Notes: generated by a model not told the origin, from the sequence alone. Counted from the stretch's first letter, positions 32,168-44,372 are shown. The stretch: DNA of 64,000 bases from Siphonodentalium dalli (GCA_032622095.1 CP136067.1:135537990-135601989); one strand, 5' to 3'. Program-made: numbers and translations.

Positions 32168-32786
32168 ACTAGCCGATGAGCCCGACATTGTCCGGGCTAT
32201 TCAAAAACAAAATTTCAAGTCGATAGCTCCACCTGTTTCCGAGATCTGGTCTGCGCATGCGCGAAGCTGGCGTCGCACGGGCTCGGCGACCCGATACAAT
32301 TCGTATCGGGGCAAGATACATTCACATACCAAATTTCAAGTCGATAGCTCCACCCGTTTCCGAGATCTGGTCTGCGCATGCGCGAAGCTGGCGTCGCACA
32401 GGCTCGGCGACCCGATAAAATTTGTATCCGGGGCAAGATACATTCACATAGCAAATTTCAAGTCGATAGCTCCACCCGTTTCCGAGATCTGGTCTGCGCA
32501 TGCGCGAAGCTGGCGTCGCACAGGCTCGGCGACCCGATAAAATTCCTATCCGGGGCAAGATACATTCACATAGCAAATTTCAAGTCGATAGCTCCACCCG
32601 TTTCCGAGATCTCGTCTGCGCATGCGCGAAGCGGGCGCCGCACGGGCTCACCAATACGACAGCGTCGACCGCCTGGTCAAACTACACACACGTACCAAGT
32701 TTCGTCCCAATTGGTCGAGAATCGTAGATTTGTATAAATGACAAACAGACAAACAGACAGACAGAGGTCTTCAAAATATATATGAG
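32168..32786 (+). mobile_element. Pearl/Helentron-like element, array member 2
   Basis: Starts ACTAGCCGATGAGCCCGAC. It holds four tandem units of about 122 bp (each with TTTCAAGTCGATAGCTCCAC, CGTTTCCGAGATCTGGTCTG and GCGCATGCGCGAAGC), then an ACAG/ACAA microsatellite at 32742-32763 and the tail TTCAAAATATATATGAG. Short left end, tandem core and ACNG microsatellite tail are the architecture described for bivalve pearl elements. The many short ORFs here are repeat artefacts. Confidence 0.75.
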
Positions 32787-33486
32787 ACTAGCCGATGAGC
32801 CCGACGTTGTCCTGGCTATTCAAAAACCAAATTTCAAGTCGATAGCTCCACCCGTTTCCGAGATATGGTCTGCGCATGCGCGAAGCTGGCGACGCACGGG
32901 CTCGGCTACCCGATAAAATTCGTATCCGGTGCAAGATACATTCACATAGCAAATTTCAAGTCGATAGCTCCACCCGTTTCCGAGATGAGCCCGACGTTGT
33001 CCGGGCTATTCAAAAACAAAATTTCAAGTCGATAGCTCTACCCGTTTCCGAGATCTGGTCTGCGCATGCGCGAAGCTGGCGTCGCACGGGCTCGTTGACC
33101 CGATAAAATTCGTATCTGGGGCAAGATACATTCACATAGCAAATTTCAAGTCGATAGCTCCACCCGTTTCCGAGACTCGTCTGCGCATGCGCGAAGCTGG
33201 TGTCGCACGGGCTCGGCGACCCGATAAAATTTGTATCCGGGGCAAGATACATTCACATAGCAAATTTCAAGTCGATAGCTCCACCCGTTTCCGAGATCTC
33301 GTCTGCGCATGCGCGAAGCGGGCGCCGCACGGGCTCGCCAATACGACAACGTTCACCGCCTTGTCAAACTACACACACGTACCAAGTTTCGTCCCGATCG
33401 GTCGAGAATCGTAGATTTGTATAAATGACAGACAGACAGACAGACAGACAAACAAACAAACAGAGGTCTTCAAAATATATATGAGA
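32787..33486 (+). mobile_element. Pearl/Helentron-like element, array member 3
   Basis: Directly abuts member 2 and has the same start. It carries about five core units, one of them truncated (near 32985), an ACAG run at 33428-33450 and the same tail. The head-to-tail arrangement with no spacer fits rolling-circle-type tandem insertion. Confidence 0.75.
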
Positions 33487-34569
33487 TATATCATATACAC
33501 TGACGATAAATACCAACAAATCAAGTAAAAACAAAAGAAAACAATATATATAGTAGCACACTGCAATTAAATTACGATCTATCAATCTAATTTAAGAGAG
33601 TTGTCGATATAGTACAGTACTATGATATACCCTTAGACAACAATATTAAAAGAAAACAAGCACAACGAGAGAACACTTAGATATCAATTCATGACAACAT
33701 ATACATGTACAGCTGTCGAGGTCTCACTTCTGCATAACACGAGATACAGGATATGTCGTCGGATAGTGAGTCAGACATAATGAACAAATGATTGATAATG
33801 AGGTACCACTCTAGAATTATCCGCCAATTTATATATTTATCACAACAATGATAATCGCACCCGTGGTTGTTTTTATTGTGAGTTATCATTGTGAAAACAT
33901 TTTAATTTTGATTTATCGCAAGGTAAAACAAACAAGCGCTGTGGCATCAGACCAAACAATTCACCGCATCATAAAGAAAAGATATTGGGCCTGTATACGT
34001 TGCTACATGCTAAAGTTACAAATATTGACATTAAAGACTCACCAAAGAGATAAATAAATAAACTAAGATTAATAAAATATTCACTCATTCATTTTATGTA
34101 GATGTGTTTGAGGCCAATTTATATTATAATCATAATTATCTAAGGCTATTTTTCTCTTAAATCTGCTGCAAAAATGACCTTATAAGGTCAAATTGTCTAC
34201 AGTAAGTCAAACTACTGATATAACACCATAATATATACATATATATTCGTAAAACATTAAATAAATTATCTGGTACCAATCGTCTTCACTGACTTGGTAC
34301 CAACCGTCCAATCCAGACTGGTACCAATCGTCCCGTGGGTACGAAACGTCCAGGTACCAATCGTCCAAGGTACCAATCGTCTTGTTTCCAATAATTGTCC
34401 TGAGCTTCAATTTGAAGCTCAATCCAATTGCACTGACTCAAGTCAAATTGAATTGCGCTGAAGCAAATTCACTGAGTAAATTGTAATTTAATCGGGCTTA
34501 AATTGGTGCAAACTATAGATAGTTATACCGTAAAAACTAAATTGGGTGATTTCGGACACTTTTATTGGT

Positions 34570-34960
34570 TTTTAACTCACCTGAGACAAAGTCTCCGGTG
34601 GAGCTATATAGTCATCACTCCTCATCCGTCGTCCATCCATCCGTCCATCAAGAATCATGTTCTCTAGAACCGTAAGACCGAAATTGGTCTGATTGGGTTC
34701 ATATTTGGTATGGATGTTCCCTAGGTGACTCACATTTAGTTGCGAATTCTTAAAACGATTTCTTCTCAAGTTCCATTGGGCCGAATGGGTTAATTCATAT
34801 TTGGTATAAAGGTTCCATGGGTGACTGTGATTCAGATTTGTTCAAATAAGTGCCGAATGTGGGCGGAGCCAGTGACATAACTAAAAAAAATGGGTTGAAT
34901 GTGGCAATATGTGGGCGGAGCCAGTGACATAACTCAACAACAAAAAAAACAAAAAAATCA
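34570..34960. repeat. Inverted form of the 9760-10700 repeat
   Basis: Contains GGTGGAGCTATATAGTCATC, CGTCCATCCATCCGTCCATC, TTCATATTTGGTATGGATG, TTCCCTAGGTGACTCACA and CAGATTTGTTCAAATAAGTG, the reverse complement of words in the earlier cluster. Confidence 0.75.
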
Positions 34961-35189
34961 GATTGAACTTGCTCAATTTAACATTAATTTATTCTTACTT
35001 TTTAAACATGTTATAAAATTTGAAAAACTAACACCATTATAACATCTGCAGAGTTATGAAACTTTAATCTTTAATGAGCGTGCGTGGTTGTTTATACCTC
35101 AGGCGCAGGTGAATGACCTCATATAATTTTAGTCAAGTTTTTCAAAAACTAGACTTATGGTTTGACGAGGGACGGTTGGCGGGCGGGCG
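34961..35189. other. Short spacer with repeat fragment
   Basis: Contains CCATTATAACATCTGCAGAG then TTATGAAACTTTAATC, the reverse complement of a stretch at about 12170-12230, so it is part of a dispersed repeat. Also a GGCGGGCGGGCGG run at about 35177. Confidence 0.45.
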
Positions 35190-35960
35190 GGCGGACCTAA
35201 AGAATGCCTTATAACTTTGACATTTGTGAACGGATTCAAAAACATTTTGGTATGTGAGTTGCTCCCAATGACTGTTTACTGCCTGTAGAAAATGGGTCAC
35301 GTCCGAACTTTTTGACAAGAGTTATCCATCTTTGATGACTTTTTTGCAATTTTATCACCTGTTAGCACGATAACTCAATCAAATATTAACTGATTACAAC
35401 CATATTTTTGATATATGAGTCTCTTGCAACAATATCTCGGACGAGTTCGAAAACCAGGTTTGTCCGAATTTTTTCCCCAGAGTTATGGGCCTTAGTTTGT
35501 ATATTTTTAGCATTTTTTTTTCACCGTTAGCATGATAACTGAATCAAATATTAACTGATTCAAACCATATTTGATATATGAGTCTCTTGCAACAATATCT
35601 CGGACGAGTTCGAAAACCAGGTTTGTCAAAATTTCCCCCCCGGATTTAGGGACCTTAGTTTGTCTATTTTTAGCATGTTTTTCACTGTTAGCGCGATAAC
35701 TCAATTAAATATTAACTGATTCAAACCATATTTGATATATGAGTCTCTTGCAACAATATCTCAGACGAGTTTGAAAACCAGGTTTGTCCAAATTTTTCCC
35801 CCGAAGTTATGGAACTTAGTTTGTCTATTGTTAGCATGTTTTTCACTGTTAGTGCGATAAGTTCGATAACTCAATTAAATATTAACTGATTCAAACCATA
35901 TTTGATATATGAGTCTCTTGCAACAATATCTCGGAAGAGTTCGAAAACCAGGTTTGTCCG
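35190..35960. repeat. Tandem array of ~160-170-bp units
   Basis: The word CTCTTGCAACAATATCTC recurs at about 35421, 35583, 35744 and 35914. Each unit also has GATAACTCAATCAAATATTA, GAGTTCGAAAACCAGGTTTG and AGTTATGGGCCTTAG. It is related in reverse complement to 8640-9300. Confidence 0.85.
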
Positions 35961-36649
35961 ACTTTTTGGGCCTTGTGTGGGCCTTATTGCCAAGTTATTG
36001 GCAAAAGTTTTCTTCGACTGCCAATAAACTCGTTTCTATTTCCATCAGTGATTTTTCAAAGATCGCGGGTATGGATTTTGGAGAAATTATCACATGCTTC
36101 CGGTTAGCAACTGTTTGGAGATTGTCAAAGCGCGGATTCGGAAATGGACCACCACAATGAAAATGAAATTAGCTATACTTCACAACTTACGAAGAATTCC
36201 CATGTGATTTTAGGCCTATTAGTTTCATTTAGACCAATTTTGTTGGTTAGCTTAATGTAAAAAAACATAGACGTCATGACACGGTTTCTGACGTCATTTT
36301 GGATTTGCGGGCCAGATCCAGACAAGATTTCACAATCCACTACAAGTCCTGTCATGTCGTCTGTCGGGACCACTGCATGATGTCACTTAAATTATTCTTT
36401 GCGTTATGTCAGCGATAATGGCAAATTTGAGGCACAGCATGTGTGGTTGCCCCACTTCATGTCTTGTACAACTCATATTATCTCTGCCAGAAGACTCAGT
36501 CAATGTTATTAGCTTCAGACAGAGACACATGTCATTAATTGAGATTAGAATAATAGATGTTATCTGACAGGCTGGTGTAAACAATTGCATAGCACTGGTG
36601 TTTGTTGTCATTGTCAAATGAAAACTGCTGATCCCAAGCCTGAATTTAG

Positions 36650-36870
36650 TGGTGCTACCATGTACAGCGGGCTAGCTTCACCAAATACACCTGGGGTTCT
36701 TATTCTGCTTAGGCCTCATCTTCTGGGAAGTATCTAGAGTATCAAATTGACATTTTTTTGTTACTTTTTCCATTCTGTTCAGTTTCTATATCCCCTAATC
36801 TGCAGAAGATAAAATGCATAATCGAGGTGACCAATGGGTGCACATCACCAACTGCAATAGTCCAAGTCTT
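36650..36870. repeat. Palindromic-repeat family copy (inverted)
   Basis: Contains TTCTGCTTAGGCCTCATCTT, CTGGGAAGTATCTAGAGTAT and AGATAAAATGCATAATCGAG, the reverse complement of the 10850-12400 cluster. Confidence 0.65.
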
Positions 36871-37745
36871 CTTGTACTAAAACCAGCTAAGATATTGGTA
36901 TGGCGAGATGCTGGTGTTTAGTCCAAGCCCGCCTGCATAGCATTCCTATGACACGACTTACGCCCCGGATCTGTGGTGGGAATTTGTGGTGTATTTTACT
37001 CGATTTACCTAACAAATCAATACATGATGCTATATACATCGGAAAGAGTTACATCTTATGGTCATAATGGTGTATAATAATCGAACTTTCATGTTAAATT
37101 ACGCATATAATATTCCGGTTGATTGTCACCGACATCGCTGTTTTTATATTTTGTTTACGTTTTAACTTAAACCCGAAGAGTTACGAAGAACCTCGGCATA
37201 GTCCGGAGTTTGTTTTGGGCGAGACGAATTTATATACAAACAAAATGGCAACCCCCGTATTATTCTAATGCTTGTTGTGTTTACACTGTTTTAAACTGTC
37301 AGATGGTTGTAATTCCCGTAATTTATTTAATGTATTACATTTATTTCTTCAATATTTACTTAATCTATGTATTTATTTATTTATTGACACGTATAATAAC
37401 GATTACAATGGAGGATTCATCGTGCGTGGTTGATCGAAAATCTACGGAATATTCGCGAGGTCAACTGAGTTCGCATACTTTTAAATTTTTTTTAACACTG
37501 TGGCAAATGTCTCTTTTCACATTAAATTACCGCTTTCAATTCACAACTGATGTGGGTTTCAGATCAAATAGCATGTCTTCTGAGGAAAATATCCGTTTAT
37601 TGTCGCAATTGTGATATTTTATTTCATATAATTGTGGTTTTATTTGAGCGGGTCACTAACGCTTAAGTCGTGTTATAAGAAGCCTATGCAGGCGGGCTTG
37701 GACTAAACACCAGCATCTCACCATACCAATATCTTAGCTGGTTTT
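36861..37745. mobile_element. Long-TIR element of the AGTCCAAGTC family
   Basis: The left end (36861-36950) reads CTAAAACCAGCTAAGATATT then GGTGTTTAGTCCAAGCCCGC. The right end (37678-37745) is its inverse, GCGGGCTTGGACTAAACACC then AATATCTTAGCTGGTTTTAG, about 70 bases. The ~730-bp interior has ORFs without family resemblance. The outermost AGTCCAAGTC is missing on the right. Confidence 0.7.
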
Positions 37746-38201
37746 AGCCTTGCGGAATAGCATAATTAAATTCACCCTTTGGGGACCTCATTCTGCAAAT
37801 GTCAGACACACTAAATACAGACTTGGCTTTTCCCATATTATTTTCTTAACTACCATTATCCAGGTGAAATCATACCCTGATTTTTCAAAGAAAAATTGTG
37901 GATATCTTGGATTGAATTTGTCTGTCTGTCAGGCTGTCCTTCCATCAGTCTGTCTGTCTGTCGGGATGTCTATTCATCTGTCCATCAACAATTGTTTTCT
38001 TCTCCAGATCCATATTATAGACCGAATGGGTTTATATATTTTGGTGTGGATGTTCCCTAGGCGACTCATAATCAGATTTGTTCAAATAAGTTCATCAGAT
38101 CAATAGGTGCGAAGCCAGGGCCATAACTCTTTCCCACAATAGTAATTCTTAAAACAATTTCTTCTCAAGAACCGTTGGACCTATTTAGCTTATATTTTGT
38201 A

Positions 38202-40703
38202 CTAGCAGGGTTACCCGGCGTTGCCCAGGTTAATGCGATGTGAAACCATCTGTATGCTGTGGATATTTGTTGGGAATAGAGAACACTCTTGTTCAAAGTG
38301 TTATACGTTTTCTCATAAATTGTATATTCAAATAACATCACAAAACATGATTATTACAGTCATGGAATATAAGTAGTGGCCCACCTTGTCAATTGTCATT
38401 CTGTTTATCGCGATTAATCCGTTCCACCAATAATGAAGTATTTATTTATTTACAACTGCGTATACGTCAGACGTTATAATATGATACATGGACATCATAA
38501 AGACATTAGTTCGCATAAATAAAAGATGACAATTGGGTTTTACATATTGAGATGTATCAATCAATCTAGTGGGTTGGACTAAGATCTCGAGGATACCTGG
38601 CTATCATATCTCCATGAAGATACAGATGTTTCAAAGAAATTTCCAGGTGCTCCTCTGTTCATGGTGCTATATATTGGCTAAATATTCTCAGTTTCAACGA
38701 AATGTTGCTGCGCGTGCATATCAGCTACATTTGCCAGACACAGAGCGAGATTTTGAGTTGTTTATGTCAGTCGATGAGTCTGTTCTAAACCCCTTGTCAG
38801 ATGTCAGTATTGGGAGGTGGGAGGATCCTGAAAAGTCATGTGCTACTAACTGCATTTTATTGTATATCAGAAGAAACTATATGACTGCACACTGTGACCA
38901 CTATTGTTGAACAGGCCTTCCATATATCCTGACAAATTGTAACTTTTTTTGTGGAAACTGTATTGAATGGAACAGACTCAATTTTGTTATAATATATATG
39001 CAATCCTCTGACGGTTCGAGGTCTCTCAGTTTGCACGAATATTGCCATCCCCATTTAATATGACAATTAAGAAGATATAATTGTTCAAGTGACTTATAAG
39101 TGGGTTACCATTTGTCGGGATTGTGAAATGTAAACGCCCAAATCTCCTTAAAATGATATGGAGATGGCCTGGTTGACTATATATAACTTATATGTGGATA
39201 TCGGCGAATAGAAATTTTATCTATGATAGTGCATATCCACTCGCCATCCGTGACGCAAACGACACTAAATGTGATTTAATTCATGGTATATCATTAGATA
39301 AAAACATGTATGAATTGATATATAGAACACACAGACAGACAGACAGCACAATTTGATTTCTTGTATCATTTGAGAAGAACGTGTCTGAATTTGATGGTAA
39401 TTGGTACTAAAAATATTTTGTATCAGTTTTTGGTGACCCTCCCGTCCCTATTTCGGACTCAAGCTGCACATACTAAGACTCATTAGAGATTAGAGATGCA
39501 TATATATGAAATTGGTGAAAATTGGCGAGTATACAAATTCGTATCAAATTGAAGGTCCCCATATCTCTCACCCATAGGGCACCAATTTGTTGTGTCTAAA
39601 CCACACGATAAGATTCCTCGTATCACGGAGAAGAATATGTATCAATCTGGTGGAAATCGGCACTAAACATATAGATATAATGTCCTTCTCATCTCTATGC
39701 ACCACTGACTCGAATGGCCCCCCTTGTGACATCCTTAAACCACACAATTACACTCCTGATATCATGGAGATGATTGTTTATAAGTTTGGTGATAATCGGC
39801 GACTAAACAATGTTTTTTTTAATCAAATTTGGTGCCAATCCCTCCCTCCCCATCTCTCACATAAACAGCACCACTATGGCGTCTTTAAATCACACGATCA
39901 GATCCTTGTATCATGGATAAGAACGTGTATCAATTTGGTGGAAATTGGCGCCAAAAACATTGTGCATCAATTTTGGTGCCCCTATCCCTTTCAATACACC
40001 CCTGACTCGAATGAGGCCACACTTGACAGATATAAGCCACACCATTAGACTCCTCATACCATGGGGATGCTTTTGTATAAGTGTGGTGGCAATCGGCGAC
40101 TAAACCAATTATTATCAAATTTAGTGCCCACCCCCTCCCAATCTTTCATCCAAACGACAACAATTTGGCGTTGTTAAATCGCACAATTAGATTCCTTGTA
40201 TCATGAAGAGGAATATATATCAATTTGGTGGAAATCGGTGCTAAAATTAGTTTTATCAATTTTGGTGCCCCTCTCCCCTTTCGTGCAAATCTGACTTGAA
40301 CGACGCCACTTTTGACATATTTAAACCACACCGTTGGATTCTTCATATCATGGGGATGATTATATGTAAGTTTCGTGGCAATCGCCGACAATTTTTTTTC
40401 TGCCCCTCCCCTTCCGGGCACCCCTGACGCGAACGGCGCGACTTTTGCCATATTTAAAACACACCATTAGATTCCTCATATTATGGGGATGATTATAAAT
40501 AAGTTTCGTGGCAATCGCCGACAATTGTTTTTTCTGCCCCTCCCCCTTTTCTGCCCCTGACAACAACGGCGTCACTTTAGAAAATTTTAACCCCGACCAT
40601 TATCTTTCTCGTAAAAAGTTACTCCTTTGGTATCATCTAGATGGTCCCCTGTGAATTTCTATAGAACACAGACAGACAGACATTCGCAAATATAGATATA
40701 GAT
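38202..40703 (+). mobile_element. Tandem-repeat-bearing element with ACCCGGCGTTGCCC head and ACAG tail
   Basis: Begins ACTAGCAGGGTTACCCGGCG and ends AACACAGACAGACAGACATT then CGCAAATATAGATATAG. The right half (about 39570-40610) has roughly seven divergent units of ~145 bp with AATCGGCGACTAAA and ATCATGGGGATGATTATA-type words. An inner ACAG run lies at 39330-39345. The flanks (38120-38201 and 40704-40760) join into one copy of the ACCAAATATGAACCC repeat, so this is a clean insertion. Probably Helentron-related; no Rep/helicase ORF. Confidence 0.65.
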
Positions 40704-41211
40704 GGAGGTCCTTGGGTGACCAGGTTCAGATTTGTTCAAATGGGATCATTTTTTAGGAAACCTTTGAGGGAAATCAATTCACTTCAACTCTTAAATCTAC
40801 CCTTTGAAATTACAAGATGAATGTAGCTCATAGATGGGGATTCACATTTGTTCAAATAGGGGCAACACTAAGAGATTTAACTCTCCCCACCCACCCTACC
40901 TGTAACTATGCTGTTTGGTTCTGGTATCATAATATTGAGATTCCTATATAGTAATGATTTCTAAGCTGTCTGAGTGGGGGGGGGGGGGGGCAATGTTTGA
41001 GGCACTGGGGAGGGAGTGTAGAGCGGGTGGAGTTTTGATCCCCTACTTTGATAAAATTTTCAACAGTTGAAAATTTTATGCCTGATAAAACATTGTTGTA
41101 GATTAGATTTTCACAGAAAAAATAGGTTAGAATTGTTCTCATAGTTTGATATGATTTTCCATCTACAATGTAGTATGTTTTTAAACCAACAATCAATATG
41201 TTCCTACTTAA

Positions 41212-41667
41212 CCCTTTACCCAACAGAACGGCCCTGTGCCAATGCATTCTCTTATATATGCGAGTCGACCATAGGTCGCCTCGCATATATAAGAGAATGC
41301 ATTGGCTTAACACATATTAAAAATGAAAAATTGTCAAAGAATGTAGAAAAATATTATAAAAATTGTTAAAAAATGTAAGAAAAAATTATAAAATTGTTAA
41401 AGAAAGTAAGAAAAAATGGTAAAAAGTGTTAAAAAAAGTTTTTTTTTAGGCCAATGCATTCTCTTATATATGCGAGGCGACCTATGGTCGACTCGCATAT
41501 CTAAGAGAATGCATTGGCACAGGGCATAACTGTAACCATCACAATGTGGTCAATGAACCGGTTCCAATGATATCCATATTTGTATGGTGTTATTGAGACA
41601 GACCGATGATATTTTAGGCTGTTGAAGCTTTATTTGGGCGTTTTTGGCCGTTTTGTTGGGTAAAGGG
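41212..41667 (+). mobile_element. piggyBac-like MITE, copy A
   Basis: Ends CCCTTTACCCAACA / TGTTGGGTAAAGGG, flanked by TTAA on both sides (41208-41211, 41668-41671). Contains two ~67-bp hairpins built from CCAATGCATTCTCTTATATA and its inverse, separated by an A-rich spacer. TTAA target plus CCC ends indicate piggyBac-type mobilisation. Confidence 0.88.
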
Positions 41668-42012
41668 TTAAGTACAAGTTCAGGTTAAACTGTTGGACCG
41701 AAATGGCCACAAATTTTAACTTTATGGGGGATGTCAGGTTGGAAATTCTCAAGTTTGAGAGCTTCAAGTACCGGTACCAGTTGTAAAAGATGAATGTGCA
41801 AAAGGAATTTTGTGAACTTAGTACTGTGGTCTGGTCGTCTTGTTTAAAAAGGGGTAAGGGGTTGGACGTTTGTTAGTGGTGTGCAATTATAAATTTCAAG
41901 ATGAAGAGCCCTGCATGCTCATCTGAGAACCTCCAGCTATGTCCGTATTTAGAACTACTTGTCTGGGTTGGGGTGAATTCGGACACTTATATAGAACTTG
42001 AAATTGAACTCC

Positions 42013-42092
42013 AAACTATACAGAGGAACCAGACTAAAAGCATGTGGATTATAAACTATACAGAGGAACCAGACTAAAAGCATGTGGATTAT
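42013..42092. repeat. Two tandem 40-bp copies
   Basis: AAACTATACAGAGGAACCAG with the following 20 bases occurs twice in a row with period 40, ending just before MITE copy B. Confidence 0.9.
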
Positions 42093-42106
42093 GATTTTTT
42101 TTTTAA

Positions 42107-42499
42107 CCCTTTACCCAACAGAAGGGCCCTGTGCCAATGCATTCTCTTATATATGCGAGTCGACCATAGGTCGCCTCGCATATATAAGAGAATGCATTGG
42201 CTTAACACATTAAAAATTATAAAATTGTTAAAGAATGTAAGAAAAAATGGTAAAAAGTGTTAAAAAAAGATTTTTTTTAGGCCAATTGCATTCTCTTATA
42301 TATGCGAGGCGACCTATGGTCGACTCGCATATATAAGAGAATGCATTGGCACAGGGCATAACTGTAACTATCACAATGTGGTCAAGGAGCCGGTTCCAAT
42401 GATATTCATATTTGTATGGTTCTATTGAGACAGACCGAAGATATTTTAGGCTGTTGAAGCTTTATTTGGCCGGTTTTGGCCGTTTTGTTGGGTAAAGGG
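42107..42499 (+). mobile_element. piggyBac-like MITE, copy B
   Basis: Same ends and double hairpin as copy A, with TTAA at 42103-42106 and 42500-42503. Same orientation as copy A. Confidence 0.88.
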
Positions 42500-42503
42500 T
42501 TAA

Positions 42504-43097
42504 GTCAAAATGTTTCACTAATAAAGCATAGGCGATTAGTATAGCTGCCCAGTCGCTATTATAGCTATACTTATATATATAGGTATACCCTGCCACTGAG
42601 ATGCACCAACTCGCAATTCTAACAGATCGTACCTTAATTTTTGCTGCGGTTAAAAAAAATTTCAACTGCATGTGGAAAATCATCCGTCTATACCGTCAGT
42701 GTGTGAAGAATTAAGTATGTCATAACCCATGCAGAAGGCCTACATTGAAATTAACAGGAATGCAAATGCAACGGTAACCTAAAATTCAGGACCCATTTCA
42801 GGATGCAGGGATATGCTGACATGGTGATATTCACATGCTTTGGTCAGTTATGTGTGAATAAATGTGTGGAAATTATGCAGAATATTGATAGGAAATATTC
42901 CGACCTATACACTCTTCACATATGTAGGGCCTACACATATTTCGTTATGACATAAGATTTAATGAAGAGAGCCACCCTATTCCCATGTACTTCATATTCA
43001 CACTGTTGATGGGGGTGATTTCGGACACCACCTAAGGGGTAACAAAAACAAATATCACATCATCTCTATTGTGGGTTTAAGAATGATAAAGATTGTA
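42504..43097. other. Spacer without recognised features
   Basis: Unique-looking AT-rich sequence with no long ORF, repeat end or RNA gene recognised. The same holds for 44373-45225 apart from MITE boundaries. Confidence 0.4.
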
Positions 43098-43099
43098 TA

Positions 43100-43313
43100 C
43101 AGTACTGCCCTAAATAATCGACTCCTCAACCACAGCAGAATTATGGGTAATTTTTCAGGATTTAGTCGGAAATATGGCTTGTTGCCATTCATCGGAAAGC
43201 TCTCTAGTGAGAGCTTGCCGATGAATGGCAACAAGCCATATTTCCGACTAAATCCTGAAAAATTACCCATAATTCTGCTGTGGTTAAGGAGTCGATTATA
43301 TAGGACATTACTG
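43100..43313. mobile_element. TA-flanked foldback MITE, complete copy
   Basis: The whole 214-bp element is one near-perfect palindrome. Left end CAGTACTGCCCTAAATAATC, right end GATTATATAGGACATTACTG, and centre GAAAGCTCTCTAGTGAGAGC. TA on both sides (43098-43099, 43314-43315) suggests a Tc1/mariner-type target. Partial or full copies at 24798, 50760, 51627, 57954 and 59542. Confidence 0.88.
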
Positions 43314-43877
43314 TACTTTCTTTAGTTTTATTAGCAGTCGTGGCGGAAGATGCCTTCCCTGGGCTAGTGTCCGAAATCACCACAAAGGAATTTGTAGGGC
43401 CCACACAAGGGTGTTTCCAATATGACAAATCAAAAAGGTTGAGTTTTGTTTATATATCTCATTTTAAACCACATAATTGAACATTCATGTTTATCGGTCA
43501 TGATTTGGTTTCAATATGTAATTCAATGCTATTATCAGGGCGTATAAAGTTTTGACGTACATTAACAAACCGAGAAGAACTTTCAACTGCATTAAAGAGC
43601 ATTCCTGATAATATCTCAAATGTATTCAAGCTCAAACAACATTTAACATGAAGGTCAGGGTTGGTTGATAAGTAAAACACAAGCGGATTTATAAAAGCAT
43701 GTGTCATAAGAAAGCTTTATATGTTTGTACCTTTAGTGATTCATACTGTCCGAAGTCACCTCACTGTCCAAAGTCACCCTATTTTATGGTACATGTAGTT
43801 TATACCAAACTATTGGTGTGTTATTCGACCATAGCCAGAAGGGTTATTTCAATATTAGTATATTATTCGGAAAGGGT

Positions 43878-44372
43878 TAAAGATACAGGCAGCGTTGGCC
43901 GTGGGTATGCTGTTAAAATATTCACCTCCGCCATAAACAGAAAGAATAGTAAAATATAGACAGCTTTATTTTTATACCAATCAGAAATATGGCATAAACA
44001 GTATGTTATTGTCAATTGTTTTCCCTTTGTTGTGTAAACAAAAGCAAAAAAACGTTATGTTACCTGACTTTTGTTTAGATCCGGATATGGTAAACATAAA
44101 GAGCGTTATTTGTTACTGTTTTCCTGATATGGAAATAATAAAGAGCGTTTATATCATTTTTGTGTGGTTAACCAATATAATTGCGCTGAGTTATGTAAAC
44201 AGAAGCACAACTTCTGTAACACGAACAGGCTCTGGACGACAATATACTATTTACGTGCTGATTATGTTTGGAATATGAACAAAACTATATATATTTTAAT
44301 ATGTCTTCTGTTGATGGCGATTTGAACAAATATGAATATTTCTGCAATGAACACCCGTGCCTTTAATACCCA
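43878..44372 (+). mobile_element. MITE family 'Q', copy 1
   Basis: Starts TTAAAGATACAGGCAGCG-like and ends GCAATGAACACCCGTGCC, inverse of a similar word. Interior marks include AAACAGAAAGAATAGTAAAA and GATATGGTAAACATAAAGAG. An inverted homologue lies at 46418-46943 and a partial one at 58222-58430. Confidence 0.75.

Larger units (their letters stand above)
31352..34398. mobile_element. 3-kb structure with GACGATTGGTACC-rich terminal inverted repeats
   Basis: The left terminal ~115 bp (31352-31465) carries AGACGATTGGTACTTGG, TACCTGGACGTTTCGTACC and a divergent third copy. The right terminal ~135 bp (34263-34398) carries the inverse, GTACGAAACGTCCAGGTACC and CCAAGGTACCAATCGTC. The outer ends are TAATAATTGG and CCAATAATTGT. 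The interior is occupied by the pearl-like array and the microsatellites. No transposase is visible. Confidence 0.6.

Noticed and set aside
32200-33420. CRISPR-like regular repeats
   Set aside because: The units are ~122 bp with no unique spacers and lie in a eukaryotic transposon array. No cas genes.
32215-33424. Set of overlapping ORFs on both strands with near-identical peptides
   Set aside because: They arise from tandem DNA repeats read in several frames. There is no codon-level evidence for a protein.
37210-37614. 134-codon ORF inside the long-TIR element
   Set aside because: No transposase motif (no DDE/DDD pattern or zinc finger), low-complexity hydrophobic runs and no homologous ORF in related elements of the window.
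37750-38106. 118-codon ORF
   Set aside because: It spans a palindromic repeat and a TCTG microsatellite. Repeat artefact.
39587-40048. 153-codon plus-strand ORF with repeated words (HTIRFLVSRRRICINLVEIG-like)
   Set aside because: The peptide repeats mirror the ~145-bp DNA tandem units of a transposable element, and neighbouring units are out of frame.
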